DNA of 64,000 nt, taken from B10-G9 sp964627755 (lineage in GTDB: Bacteria > Chloroflexota > Anaerolineae > Anaerolineales > UBA11858). The notes below the pieces were generated by a model. It was not told the DNA's origin, ran no database searches, and saw nothing but the letters and a program-made list of their open reading frames with translations. The position numbers and the translations under genes were made by a program. This document shows positions 24,069 to 33,300 of this stretch, piece after piece (the stretch's first letter is position 1; each line of letters starts with the position of its first letter). The stretch lies in the NCBI GenBank assembly GCA_964627755.1, contig CAZVIH010000022.1, forward strand, positions 1-64,000, in the 5' to 3' direction.

Positions 24069-24188
24069 GAATTTGGGTTGAAAATCGGACTCCGATCTGG
24101 ATTGAAACGTTTCTATCACTTGTGTTACCACTGAGGTAAGGATAGAATCACAAAATCATGATTATTTGAATTTGACCAGGAGAAAATA

Positions 24189-27100
24189 TTGAAGTCTGAC
24201 AAGAACGATCTTGGTCCAAAGCCCAAAATCTGGGAAGACTCCCGAATATTTGCAATTAACAGGCGTCCGATGAATGCTACAGCTGTCCGTTATCAAGACA
24301 GAGATCAAGCTTTATCGGACGAGGCTTCCAGCCAGTATATTTCACTGAATGGATCCTGGAAATTCGACTGGACCTCTTCAATGCCTGACCAGCCGGAGGT
24401 ATTTTTCAGACTGGATTTTGATGACAGGAGCTGGGATGATCTCGAAGTCCCTGGTACCTGGCAGATGCAAGGATACGGAAGCCCTCATTATCGGAATATC
24501 GGACTGCCTCCAGGTATAGATGAAAAACATCCTCCCCGGATCGATCCCGAGAAAAATAGCCTGGGAAGGTATAGAAAAATCTTCACTATCCCTGAGAGCT
24601 GGAAGAAGCAGACCGTTATCCTCCATTTAGGAGCTGTCCAGTCAGCGTTTCAGGTCTGGGTTAACGGGAAAGAAGTTGGTTACAGCCAGGACTCCAGGCT
24701 TCCGGCCGAGTTTGAAATTACTGATTTCCTCGTTCCAGGAGAAAACCTTATCTCTGCTCTTGTTTTCCGGTTCAGCGACGGCAGCTACCTGGAAGATCAG
24801 GATATGTGGTACCTCAATGGGATTTTCCGGGATGTTTACCTTTATTCAACATCTCCAACCAGGATAGAAGATTTTTATTTACGATGTGATTTGGACTCCA
24901 AATATCAACATGCCAGGTTCCTGGGGGATGTGACCCTTCTCCGGGAAGGATCTGAGAAACAGGACTTGAGCCTGGTTGTTGATTTGCTCGATCCAGATGG
25001 AAAACAGGTGTTCTCTCACCTGGAGAAAATCAAAGACTGGGAAGGCTCTTTTTGTAAGATAGAGATTGATGAGCCGGTCAACGGGCCTGCCAAGTGGTCT
25101 GCTGAAGATCCGGCGCTTTATACTGTTCTTCTCGGCCTGTTGGATGGGAAAGGGAATGAAGTAGAAATTATCCCTGTTAAGTTTGGTTTTCGAGTGGTGG
25201 AAATCATCGATCGGCAGATCTTCCTGAATGGAAAACCAATCCTGATCAAGGGGGTTAATCGGCATGAATTCGATTCCCGGACGGGGTATGTCATCACCAG
25301 AGAATCCATGGAGGAGCAGGTAAAGCTTTTAAAACGATATAACGTCAACGCGGTGCGCACTTCCCACTACCCCAATCATCCCTATTTTTATGATCTGTGC
25401 GATCTTTATGGTCTCTATGTGATGGATGAAGCCAACCTGGAATCCCACCGATTTGTGAAACACCTTCCCCGCGGTAAGGCGGAATGGCGGGAAGCGGTTG
25501 TCTCCCGGGGAACCCGGATGGTCAGGCGGGACCGCAACCATCCCTCGATCATCTTCTGGTCGCTTGGCAATGAAGCCGGCAGCGGAGAGAATTTCCGGTA
25601 TATGCGTCAGGCCATGCTGAGATTGGACCAAACCAGGCCGATCCATTATGAAGGTGAGCACACATCTCCCAATTCCGATCTGATCAGCATCATGTACCCG
25701 TCTCCCGATTTCCTGGAAAAACTGGCCCGGGGAGATAAACCCAGGCGTTTTGGTAAGGCTGGGGAAATGATTGGCAAATGGGTCTGGCCCAAAGATTATG
25801 CCAACAAACCGATCCTGATCTGTGAATATGCCCACGCCATGGGCAACAGCATCAGCTCCCTTCACAAATTTATGGAGATCTTTGAAAAATATCCCCATTG
25901 TGCAGGAGGTTATATCTGGGACATGATCGACCAGAGCTTAACCCAGGAAGGTGAGGATGGATCTCCAACCTGGAGCTATGGAGGAGACTGGGGAGATGAA
26001 CCCAATGATGGTTATTTTTGCATCAATGGACTTTTCCAGCCGGATTTACGGCCCAATCCCCATGCTTATGAAGTTCAAAAGGTTTACCAGCCGTTTGCGG
26101 TGATTCCCGGGGATCTCAATCAAGGGGAGGTAATCCTCAAAAACAAAAATAGCTTTGTATCGCTGGATGACCTGGATCTACACTGGTCGCTGACCAGAGA
26201 TGGTCACCTGGATCAATCCGGGACGCTGACATTTTCTTCAGTCTCAGCAGGGGAAGAGGAAAAGATCTTGATACCTTATAAGCTGACTGATCAGATTAAA
26301 AAGGCATCTGAGTGCCATTTGCTGCTGGAGTTTTCCCTGCGAGAGGAAACCTCCTGGGTAAATGCAGGACACCGGATTGGTTGGGAGCAGATATCGATTC
26401 CGGTAAGAGGACTGGATCTCAAAAATTCCCCTGATTGCGGATCTGAAACCACACCGCTGATTATCCATCCCCGAGATAACCTGCTGGAAATTTTGATTCC
26501 CGGGGCTAAGCTAACATTTGATACTGATACGGGATTTTTGCAATCCCTGGAGATCGATGGAAGACCGGTTTTATCAGGAGGATTGATCCCCAACTTCCGG
26601 AGAGCGCTGGATAACGATTTTATCGTTGAAAATATGTTCCCCCGACTGGGTCGCCTGATATCCCTGAACCGGAGATGGGAAAGTGCAAGATCTGAGATGA
26701 AATTGAAGGATTTCCAGGTTGAGCGAGTAAACTCTGGCTGCGTCTTGATCACGGCTCTTTACCAGATCCCGCAGAGCCATTCTCCCCTTAGGCTTTTAAC
26801 CCGGGTGGATTTGAAAGGGGGAGTGGATTTTTATTATCAACTGCGACCAAGAATTGAGATGCTGCGTTTTGGTTTGCAGGCATTACTATCTAAATCTTTA
26901 TCTGAAACGGAGTGGTTCGGCCGGGGACCCCACGAAACCATGCCAGACCGAAAACACAGCGGGACAGTGGGGATCCATCAAGGAAAATGCGATGATATCA
27001 ATTTTCCTTACATACACCCCCAGGAAAATGGCAACCGCTCTGATGTGCGCTGGGTTAAATTCCTGGATGGATCAGGGAAAGGAATCCTTATTGAGCATCT

Positions 27101-27332
27101 GGAAAGCCAACTGCTCAATTTTAGTCTTTGGCCTTTTACACAGGAGGATCTGCTGGAAGCCAAGCATCTCCATGAGCTGCCTGAGAGGGAGTATTACACT
27201 CTGAATATTGACCTGGTTCAGCGTGGGGTAGGAGATCTTTTGAGTATGATCTATGGAAGAGATCCCGAATTCCGGCTGATGAAAGGCAAAATCTATCAAT
27301 TCGGTTTTCGAATTACACCTTTATTGGGGTGA
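24189..27332 (+). CDS. lacZ: Beta-galactosidase, glycoside hydrolase family 2
   Basis: 1047 residues, close to E. coli LacZ (1023). TTG start at 24189 after CAGGAGAAAA. Domains in order: sugar-binding jelly roll (about 55-225, with YRNIGLPP and QDMWYLNGIFRD), Ig-like linker, TIM barrel (about 345-640), second Ig-like domain, and the Bgal_small_N beta-supersandwich (about 760-1045). Acid/base Glu lies in FWSLGNEAGSGEN and the nucleophile Glu in ILICEYAHAMGNS; the Mg/Na site His is in RTSHYPNHP. No signal peptide, so it acts on imported beta-galactosides. It is monocistronic and no transporter is adjacent. Confidence 0.96.
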   Translation: MKSDKNDLGPKPKIWEDSRIFAINRRPMNATAVRYQDRDQALSDEASSQYISLNGSWKFDWTSSMPDQPEVFFRLDFDDRSWDDLEVPGTWQMQGYGSPHYRNIGLPPGIDEKHPPRIDPEKNSLGRYRKIFTIPESWKKQTVILHLGAVQSAFQVWVNGKEVGYSQDSRLPAEFEITDFLVPGENLISALVFRFSDGSYLEDQDMWYLNGIFRDVYLYSTSPTRIEDFYLRCDLDSKYQHARFLGDVTLLREGSEKQDLSLVVDLLDPDGKQVFSHLEKIKDWEGSFCKIEIDEPVNGPAKWSAEDPALYTVLLGLLDGKGNEVEIIPVKFGFRVVEIIDRQIFLNGKPILIKGVNRHEFDSRTGYVITRESMEEQVKLLKRYNVNAVRTSHYPNHPYFYDLCDLYGLYVMDEANLESHRFVKHLPRGKAEWREAVVSRGTRMVRRDRNHPSIIFWSLGNEAGSGENFRYMRQAMLRLDQTRPIHYEGEHTSPNSDLISIMYPSPDFLEKLARGDKPRRFGKAGEMIGKWVWPKDYANKPILICEYAHAMGNSISSLHKFMEIFEKYPHCAGGYIWDMIDQSLTQEGEDGSPTWSYGGDWGDEPNDGYFCINGLFQPDLRPNPHAYEVQKVYQPFAVIPGDLNQGEVILKNKNSFVSLDDLDLHWSLTRDGHLDQSGTLTFSSVSAGEEEKILIPYKLTDQIKKASECHLLLEFSLREETSWVNAGHRIGWEQISIPVRGLDLKNSPDCGSETTPLIIHPRDNLLEILIPGAKLTFDTDTGFLQSLEIDGRPVLSGGLIPNFRRALDNDFIVENMFPRLGRLISLNRRWESARSEMKLKDFQVERVNSGCVLITALYQIPQSHSPLRLLTRVDLKGGVDFYYQLRPRIEMLRFGLQALLSKSLSETEWFGRGPHETMPDRKHSGTVGIHQGKCDDINFPYIHPQENGNRSDVRWVKFLDGSGKGILIEHLESQLLNFSLWPFTQEDLLEAKHLHELPEREYYTLNIDLVQRGVGDLLSMIYGRDPEFRLMKGKIYQFGFRITPLLG

Positions 27333-27488
27333 AAAAAGCCAGATTCTCTCGAAATCTAGCCCTTTGTATACTGCTTTCCTGTAAGATTCTCTTTATTGCC
27401 CCTGCCTTTAACTTAATTTCAAATCTGTAACATGGACTAGGCTAACGTGTTACATATAATAAAATAATAACAGCCAAGGAATTTTTTT

Positions 27489-28111
27489 GTGATACTAAAT
27501 AATGCCATTTTTGTGATCCTGGGGGCGGTTATCTCCTTGTAGGATTGAACTATGTGTTCAGGATCGTCAGCCTGTTGAGGGTGTATGGACTGGCCCGTCC
27601 CTGGATTGTGTTTTCAATATTAATTTCGTTTTTCCTCCTGGGATATGTTTTCACCGCCTTGCGCTTCCTCAATATCGATCTATTACCATCTGTAACATTA
27701 GAAGGATTAATAACGGCGATCTTCTTTTTCGGCGCTGTTTTTGTTATTACCATGGCAGTCCTAAGCCGCAATTTATTGGCAGATATTTTTGGAAAGGGCA
27801 TTGACGACACCAAAGCCTTTTCAATATTTGCGGATCATGTGGGCATGCCGGCCCGCAAGGTGATGGCAATGACCCGTCCGGAGTATTCTGTTACCTGCGA
27901 TATATGCGGGGGTGACGTGAAGTATTCAATCCCGGATCTCGTCCGGTCCCATCCCCGGATCGATCGGGGTGTGGTTGTGGAACGAGCAATGGGGGGAACA
28001 AATTATAGGTTTTATGTTCGATATTATTGTGATAAGGAGTTGAGGGAGATTCCCGTTCGCCATGACAATCAGTTTGAATATCGATCGAACCGACTATCCC
28101 GTCCTGTATAA
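27489..28111 (+). pseudogene. Membrane protein with C-terminal zinc-ribbon-like pair, frameshifted near its start
   Basis: The main frame (27545-28111, 188 residues from a TTG) lacks a good ribosome site. A GTG at 27489, with AAGGA eight bases upstream, opens a hydrophobic peptide, ILNNAIFVILGAVISL, that stops at 27538-27540. One base shift there joins it to VGLNYVFRIVSLL, restoring a first membrane helix. Two more helices follow (PWIVFSILISFFLLGYVF and LITAIFFFGAVFVITMAVL). The cytosolic tail has CDICGGD and a later YYCDKE, like half a zinc ribbon. No family recognised. It overlaps the GTPase gene by 50 bases, so the two are coupled. Confidence 0.55.
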
Positions 28112-28757
28112 TGAAATTATGTCAAATAAAATTACTGGTTATGTGATGCTGGTTGGTAATGGAGCAGTAGGAAAAACCACTGTTACCAAGGTTCTGGCAT
28201 TAACTAATGCTGGGGACAAACCCAATCAGGAGATTCTGAGTGGCATCCACAAAACCAATAATTTGGAATATGAGTTTATTACCACTCAACAACAGATCGG
28301 GAACAAGGATTACACCGTCACACTGCAGTTCCTTATCCCTCCAGGTCAGAAACGGGGTGATGGCGGTGCTGCAGGCCGGTCTTTTGAGGATGTCATTGAT
28401 ATATTCAGGCCGACCATCCACCGTTTGGATGTGGTGCTTTTCACCTACGATATGACCAGCATGGCCAGTTTTCATGATCTGGTTTACTGGATTGACGGCG
28501 TAGGCGATTTACTGAATGATGCTTCCCATTTCATTCTGCTGGGCACTCATCTGGACAGGGAGAATGATCTGGAGATCACTCGGGGTGATATTGAAGAAGG
28601 ACTGGAATATCTGGCAGGAGAGATGCGCGCCATGCGCCCCGGCTGGAAAGGGAATTTCGCCAGACTGGAAGTATCGAACTTAACGGGTGAAAATCTGGAT
28701 GCACTGCTTTACTACCTGGCAGGCAGTGTGATCAGCTCCAGAAATATAATCCCGTAA
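28062..28757 (+). CDS. Atypical Ras-like small GTPase
   Basis: 231 residues from the ATG at 28062; an ATG at 28119 (residue 20) is an alternative. G1 is GNGAVGKTT; G4 is LLGTHLDRE (Thr-His-Leu-Asp for NKxD); G5 is EVSNLTG. The G3 position reads FLIPPGQ, keeping Gly-Gln but lacking the Asp of DxxGQ that holds the magnesium water. A Gly/Arg-rich switch II follows (KRGDGGAAGR). Prokaryotic small GTPases (MglA-, Rup-type) usually pair with a roadblock protein; the partner here is a membrane protein with a zinc-ribbon-like tail instead. Likely a membrane-linked signalling switch. Confidence 0.75.
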   Translation: MTISLNIDRTDYPVLYNEIMSNKITGYVMLVGNGAVGKTTVTKVLALTNAGDKPNQEILSGIHKTNNLEYEFITTQQQIGNKDYTVTLQFLIPPGQKRGDGGAAGRSFEDVIDIFRPTIHRLDVVLFTYDMTSMASFHDLVYWIDGVGDLLNDASHFILLGTHLDRENDLEITRGDIEEGLEYLAGEMRAMRPGWKGNFARLEVSNLTGENLDALLYYLAGSVISSRNIIP

Positions 28758-28933
28758 GCTGGGTGGAATCCATTTACTGGATTTTTAGGACCTTTTTGAA
28801 GATATCCAGATAGGTCTTCTCGAGTTAAATAAGATGAGACCACTGGGTAAGATTCCGATGGTTTTGCCTATCTAGATTAGGTCAAATTGAGAAGTATAAA
28901 TGACCTGGTTTAATCATTGAAGGAAAATTAAAT

Positions 28934-29857
28934 ATGAGTGAGAACTGGACAGCAAATAATATTCCAGATTTATCTGGAAAAATAATTATCATCACCGGCG
29001 GAAACAGTGGAATCGGTTATGAAGCGGCCCGGGAATTCATCCGTAAAGGTGCGGAGGTGATTGTTGCCAGCAGGGATCCCATCAAAGCTAACCAGGCAAT
29101 CTTGAATATCCAGCATGAAATTCCAGGGGCAAGGCTGAAATTCATCGAACTAAATCTGACCAGCCTAGATTCCATCCGAAAGTTCACTGAAGAATTCAAA
29201 TCAGCTTATCCAAAATTAGACATTTTGCTGAATAATGCCGGAATCATGATGGTACCCTATAAAAAGACTGAAGAAGGCTTTGAACGCACCATAGGCACTA
29301 ATCACCTGGGCCATTTTGCATTGACCGGTCTCTTGCTGGACAGACTTTCTGCAACGCCTGGTGCCAGAGTGGTTAACGTAGCAAGCAACGCTCATTACGG
29401 GGGAGAAATGGATTTTACTAATCTGCTATTTGAAAATGGGCATGAATATACTCCAATGAAAGCCTACAGCAGGTCCAAGCTGGCTAATTTGATCTTTACT
29501 TATGAACTGCAGCGGCGTTTTCAATCCAACGGTTTGGATGTTATCGCTCTGGCTGCCCACCCTGGTATCTCGGCCACCAATCTGGCGAATCATTTATTCT
29601 TCGATCGGATTTCCTGGCTGATCCAGCCACTAATGAGATTGATCTTCCAAAGCCCAGCTATGGGGGCTTTACCCAGCATAAGAGCGGCGGTTGATCCCGA
29701 CGCGCGGGGCGGCCAATACTATGGCCCGAACGGGAAGGGAGAAAGGTCGGGATATCCAATTGTTGTGGATTCGAATGCGGAATCCAAAGACGAAGAGACT
29801 GCCCGTAGGCTCTGGGAAATTTCGGAAGAATTAACCGGAATACATTATTTGGATTAA
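28934..29857 (+). CDS. Short-chain dehydrogenase/reductase
   Basis: 307 residues. Rossmann TGGNSGIG (TGxxxGxG, about 21-27), NNAG (about 98), catalytic Ser near VVNVASNAH and YSRSK (YxxxK). R in ASRD favours NADP. Length and the LANLIFTYELQRRF helix match the retinol-dehydrogenase/WWOX-like branch of the extended SDRs. Substrate unknown. ATG at 28934 after AAGGAAAAT. No clear operon partner. Confidence 0.93.
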   Translation: MSENWTANNIPDLSGKIIIITGGNSGIGYEAAREFIRKGAEVIVASRDPIKANQAILNIQHEIPGARLKFIELNLTSLDSIRKFTEEFKSAYPKLDILLNNAGIMMVPYKKTEEGFERTIGTNHLGHFALTGLLLDRLSATPGARVVNVASNAHYGGEMDFTNLLFENGHEYTPMKAYSRSKLANLIFTYELQRRFQSNGLDVIALAAHPGISATNLANHLFFDRISWLIQPLMRLIFQSPAMGALPSIRAAVDPDARGGQYYGPNGKGERSGYPIVVDSNAESKDEETARRLWEISEELTGIHYLD

Positions 29858-29972
29858 GCCATCGACTGATATAGAGTGCAATAATCAGGGCTGTTTGTGG
29901 AACATCTATTTCAAAAAATTGAAATTTACTCGACCGCCGTCCAGGCAATAGCTAGATTGACGGATTAGGACA

Positions 29973-30007
29973 AAAAACCATCCCTTACTTATCAGGGGAT
30001 GGTTTTT
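29973..30007. terminator. Bidirectional terminator
   Basis: AAAAACCATCCC (29973-29984) and GGGATGGTTTTT (29996-30007) form a 12-bp perfect stem with a short loop. It lies between the convergent SDR and AI-2E genes; the AI-2E stop codon is inside the loop. Confidence 0.88.
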
Positions 30008-31109
30008 CACTTGAAGATGAATGACTGGTGAGTGGGAATCCGTCATTGGTCTGGTTCAGCTGCCGGAAAGAATGATTAATGATAACACCCAGGGAAGAAA
30101 TCACCGGGATTACGATCAGCCCCGCGATCACTCCAAAGAGGGCCAAGGTGCTGATGATGGCGATAAATACCAGGGCAGGATGAAGACCCATGCGCCGCCC
30201 CATGATCCTGGGTATCAAGATCATGTTTTCAACTGCCTGGATGGCAATAAAGATCACACAGACCAGGACCGCAAACCAGAAATTAGAGATATCCAGATTG
30301 GCAGAACCCTGGGTCCAGGCAGTCATTCCCCCAATCAGAGTTGAGACGGTTGGACCAAATGACGGTATCATTTCCAGGAAGCCGGCCAGGATTCCGATGA
30401 TCAGGGCATTGCGCAATCCCACTACCACTCCGCTGAGCCCGGAAGCGAGTCCTATGATCAGCATCATCAGAAGCTGGCCCCGCAGATAGGTTTTCCAAAC
30501 CTGATCGATCTCAAGCAGCATTCCCTTGATGGTTTCCTTAACGGAATTTGGTGCAATCAGGTAGATCCAGGAAATAAATTTTTCATGATCCAGAAGCAGG
30601 TAAAAGCAGGTTATAAAAGTGATCATGATCCAGACTGAGTTGGCTGTTGCGGATCTGATGATCAGGAACAGCCGGTTGGGGACCAGGATCTGATTGATCT
30701 CCCCTTCCAATTCTGCGATGATCTCATCCAGGGGCACATCGATATTGAGGATATTGTCCAGGAAAGGCTGCAGATTGATCAGCTCTTTTGAGATCATCTG
30801 AAAATCATTGGTCAAGATGTTGATCTGACGCACTACGATGGGGGCCGAGTATCTGGTAAGGCTGATCAGTAGGATCAGGAAGGTGATGAAAGTTATCCAG
30901 GAGGATATTTTGTAGTTGATTGGCAGTTTTTTGGCAAGAAATTTGGCCGCCGGTGTGAGCAGGTAAGCCAACAGAGCACCGACAATGAGTGAGCTGAGCA
31001 CTGACCTGTATAAAAAAGCGATCCAGATTAACACCAACCCGATCAGCAGATATAATGCCATCTGTTTGCTTAAGATGAATCTTTTATTCGTTTCTGGAGC
31101 TTCTATCAT
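29985..31109 (-). CDS. AI-2E family transporter (PerM/YdiK-like)
   Basis: 374 residues with about eight membrane helices: ALYLLIGLVLIWIAFLY, VLSSLIVGALLAYLL, ISSWITFITFLILLISL, IMITFITCFYLLLDHE, a pair in the LIGLASGLSGVVVGLRNALI/LAGFLEMIPSFGP region, VLVCVIFIAIQAVENMIL and ALVFIAIISTLALFGVIAGL. EMIPSFGP and GRRMGLHPALV are typical of the family. Members move small molecules or ions, and the AI-2 role is not general. The N-terminal RFILSKQ tail is inside. Confidence 0.92.
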   Translation of the reverse strand: MIEAPETNKRFILSKQMALYLLIGLVLIWIAFLYRSVLSSLIVGALLAYLLTPAAKFLAKKLPINYKISSWITFITFLILLISLTRYSAPIVVRQINILTNDFQMISKELINLQPFLDNILNIDVPLDEIIAELEGEINQILVPNRLFLIIRSATANSVWIMITFITCFYLLLDHEKFISWIYLIAPNSVKETIKGMLLEIDQVWKTYLRGQLLMMLIIGLASGLSGVVVGLRNALIIGILAGFLEMIPSFGPTVSTLIGGMTAWTQGSANLDISNFWFAVLVCVIFIAIQAVENMILIPRIMGRRMGLHPALVFIAIISTLALFGVIAGLIVIPVISSLGVIINHSFRQLNQTNDGFPLTSHSSSSEKPSPDK

Positions 31110-31216
31110 GTTTAGAATCCAAAATATCCTGGTATAGTTCCTTTCAGATCTGCGGGCGTGCTGATTGGTTTTGGTTTTTTTCGACCGGAGATCCTATCTT
31201 CTTAGATTTCTTGTTA

Positions 31217-31906
31217 TCACTCTGGTGTTTCCGATGGTGTTGGCTCCATTGTGGGAGTCGGGCTGGCAGATGAAACCGCAGCTGTTGAGGTAGCGCCCTC
31301 GACCACGTTGATCATCACGTAGAAACTATCCCCAAAAAAGGCTCCCGTATCATCAGTCATACGCCAATTGCTGGTATATACACCGATGGTGAGGGGTGCA
31401 GTGAGATTGATCGAAAGGTTAACTTCATCTCCCGAGTCGACGATCTTACCCAGGTTTTTTGTTTTCCCTCCCATGGCGTCCCCGCTGAAAAATCTGATCT
31501 GGTAATCTTCTTCCCAGGCACAGTCCCCGCTATTTTCAACCTGCCAGGTCTTGGTAAATATCTGTCCGGGAGCCAACTTGCTGTTATCGGGAATATTTAC
31601 GTCTGAGATAAAGGTCAGGACGTTGCATGAATTGGTCGGCAGGATCACTGGCGCTGGTGTACGTGTCACAGTTGGAGTGGCTGTTTCCGTGGGACTCGGA
31701 GAGGGCGTTATCGTTGAGGTTGCTGTAGGCTGGGCTAAAGCTGTTTGGGTCAGGCCAGCTGCAAAGGTGGCAACAGCCTGGGTTTGGATTAACACCGGGT
31801 CGAGTGTTGGTGTTGCGTTGGTCGGTTTTGAGCAGGCGCTCAAAACAATGCTGAAAATCCAAAATAGGCTCAGCAGAATGTTATTTGTTGTTCTTTTTTT
31901 ATTCAT
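31217..31906 (-). CDS. Lipoprotein with NBR1-type Ig domain
   Basis: 229 residues from the ATG at 31904-31906; a GTG 15 bases earlier is possible. Lipobox in IVLSACSKP (Cys about 25). A Thr/Pro/Ser-rich spacer (about 60-90) is followed by an NBR1-central-type Ig domain (about 95-200): DVNIPDNSKLAPGQIFTKTW, NSGDCAWEEDYQI, and GVYTSNWRMTD. The TPT spacer between anchor and domain is very common in Anaerolineae surface lipoproteins. Exact function unknown; probably surface adhesion or complex assembly. It lies two bases after the winged-helix gene and is co-transcribed. Confidence 0.85.
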   Translation of the reverse strand: MNKKRTTNNILLSLFWIFSIVLSACSKPTNATPTLDPVLIQTQAVATFAAGLTQTALAQPTATSTITPSPSPTETATPTVTRTPAPVILPTNSCNVLTFISDVNIPDNSKLAPGQIFTKTWQVENSGDCAWEEDYQIRFFSGDAMGGKTKNLGKIVDSGDEVNLSINLTAPLTIGVYTSNWRMTDDTGAFFGDSFYVMINVVEGATSTAAVSSASPTPTMEPTPSETPE

Positions 31907-31923
31907 AATATTTATTCTCACTT

Positions 31924-32205
31924 TTATTGATGCGATATCGCCAGGAGCAGTTCCCGGACTTGAATGTCTCGTTGGTTCTTGTGGCGGAGGGGAAGCGTTT
32001 GATTGACAGTGTAGCGGTTTTCCCTGCCATCCTTGCTTTTTTTTATATACCCCTCCTGTTCTAAATCCCGGATAATGCGGTAGACAGTTCTGGTTGTGAT
32101 ATTTAGTTGGGAGCCAATTTTACGGGCTGTAAGATTGTCCTCCCGGCCCAGCAGCGTAAGCACGGCTGCATGATTGGTGATGAATGTCCAATGGTTATTG
32201 CTCAT
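31924..32205 (-). CDS. Winged-helix transcription regulator
   Basis: 93 residues, single domain. Helices LTLLGREDNLTARKIGSQLN and ITTRTVYRIIRDLEQEGYIK (recognition helix), then a basic wing KKSKDGRENRYTVN and a C-terminal dimerisation helix. It resembles small MarR/ArsR-type regulators that replace effector domains by the C-terminal helix. It is the first gene of a two-gene operon with the NBR1-Ig lipoprotein. AT-rich direct repeats upstream (32233-32257) may be its own site. Confidence 0.8.
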   Translation of the reverse strand: MSNNHWTFITNHAAVLTLLGREDNLTARKIGSQLNITTRTVYRIIRDLEQEGYIKKSKDGRENRYTVNQTLPLRHKNQRDIQVRELLLAISHQ

Positions 32206-32232
32206 ATATTCGGCCTGTTAGGTATGATGATT

Positions 32233-32257
32233 AATACATGAAATACAATACATGAAA
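32233..32257. promoter_or_regulatory. Tandem 11-bp repeats upstream of the winged-helix gene
   Basis: AATACATGAAA occurs at 32233-32243 and again at 32247-32257, 14 bp apart, inside the promoter region of the winged-helix gene. This is a plausible binding site for that protein; evidence is only spacing and location. Confidence 0.4.
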
Positions 32258-32432
32258 ATTGTGTCATATATTATATAATATAGAAGTTGGTTGTCAAGAC
32301 GGATTTATATAGATATTTTTTATAGGCTTGGAAGCTTGATTAGAGCCAGCTGTTATTCCGCGGCTGGTAACACATCAGATATATTTCCAGTATCAAATGA
32401 GTGGAAATATTTGGAAATTATTAATGGGATGT

Positions 32433-33098
32433 TCAGTCGCTATTTGATGGATAGACAAGGATTCTGGTCGATATCTCCCGCCCCAGGGCTATTTCTTTGC
32501 CGTTAATTTCCACGGTGAAAGGACCGTTATAGGGTGCCTCATCGACGATCTTTAATACTGTGCCTGGCAGCATACCTCGTTCTTCCAGGTATTCACATAA
32601 GATCAGCTCCGGTTGCTCAATCCGTATGATTACCACTTCCACTTCACAGCTGATCTCATTGAGTGGGAAGGCTGGCGGAATCTCTAGATTGCCTTCGGCG
32701 TCCGGAATAGGATGTCCATGGGGGCAGATTGTTGGGTTACCGAGAAATACTGCCAGGGCTTCTGTTACTGCAGCATCTGTGGCATGTTCCAGCCGGCAAG
32801 AAAAATCATATACCTGGGACCAGGGGATGTTAAGGTGGTCTGCCAGGAAACGCCCCCATAGTCGCTGCCGCCGGATAACGATCAAAGCCCTCTGCTGTCC
32901 TGTATCCGTCAGCTCAACCCCCTTATAGGGTGTGTGAATGATCAGATGGCCTGCTTCCAATCGTTTGACCATTTCTGTTGCAGAAACAGGGGATACTCCC
33001 ATACGTTTTGCGAGCAGGGATACCGCAACTGGTTCCTTTCCATCGGCAATTTCATAAATCGATTTTAAGTACATTTCCCTACTTTCAGATTCTGGCAT
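32433..33098 (-). CDS. DtxR/MntR-family metal-dependent regulator
   Basis: 221 residues. HTH: LAKRMGVSPVSATEMVKRLE. Dimerisation/metal domain: LWGRFLADHLNIPW, CRLEHATDAAVTEALAVFL and CPHGHPIPD (the classic metal-binding C-P-H-G-x-P segment). C-terminal FeoA/SH3-like domain from about 145, with ERGMLPGTVLKI and GREISTRILV. Senses Fe or Mn and represses uptake genes. It is divergent from the NicO-propeller gene and upstream of feoABC, so these are the likely targets. Confidence 0.93.
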   Translation of the reverse strand: MPESESREMYLKSIYEIADGKEPVAVSLLAKRMGVSPVSATEMVKRLEAGHLIIHTPYKGVELTDTGQQRALIVIRRQRLWGRFLADHLNIPWSQVYDFSCRLEHATDAAVTEALAVFLGNPTICPHGHPIPDAEGNLEIPPAFPLNEISCEVEVVIIRIEQPELILCEYLEERGMLPGTVLKIVDEAPYNGPFTVEINGKEIALGREISTRILVYPSNSD

Positions 33099-33203
33099 GG
33101 TTATCCTTTTTTTTATCTAATTCGTATCTCTTGATTATAATCTTGAAACATCCATTTATTTTAGGACTGCCATCAACTTGAAGTTTTAGTATCTTTAGAG
33201 TCG

Positions 33204-33225
33204 ATTAATTGGCTTTCCTATTAAT
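33204..33225. promoter_or_regulatory. Candidate DtxR-family operator
   Basis: ATTAATTGG-CTTT-CCTATTAAT: 9-bp arms with one mismatch, in the divergent region between the metal regulator and the NicO-propeller gene. Length and shape fit a DtxR/IdeR box, but not a proven consensus. Confidence 0.5.
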
Positions 33226-33300
33226 GGTGATTTGCCAGATTATCAGGGTCTGACAGTCTGGTATGATTTGAGTGGAGTTGTTCCATATTCAGAAATAAAT

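Noticed and set aside
24189..27332. lacZ as part of the sugar locus at 48-62 kb
   Set aside because: More than 20 kb apart, with unrelated operons between and its own promoter region; no sequence link to that locus.
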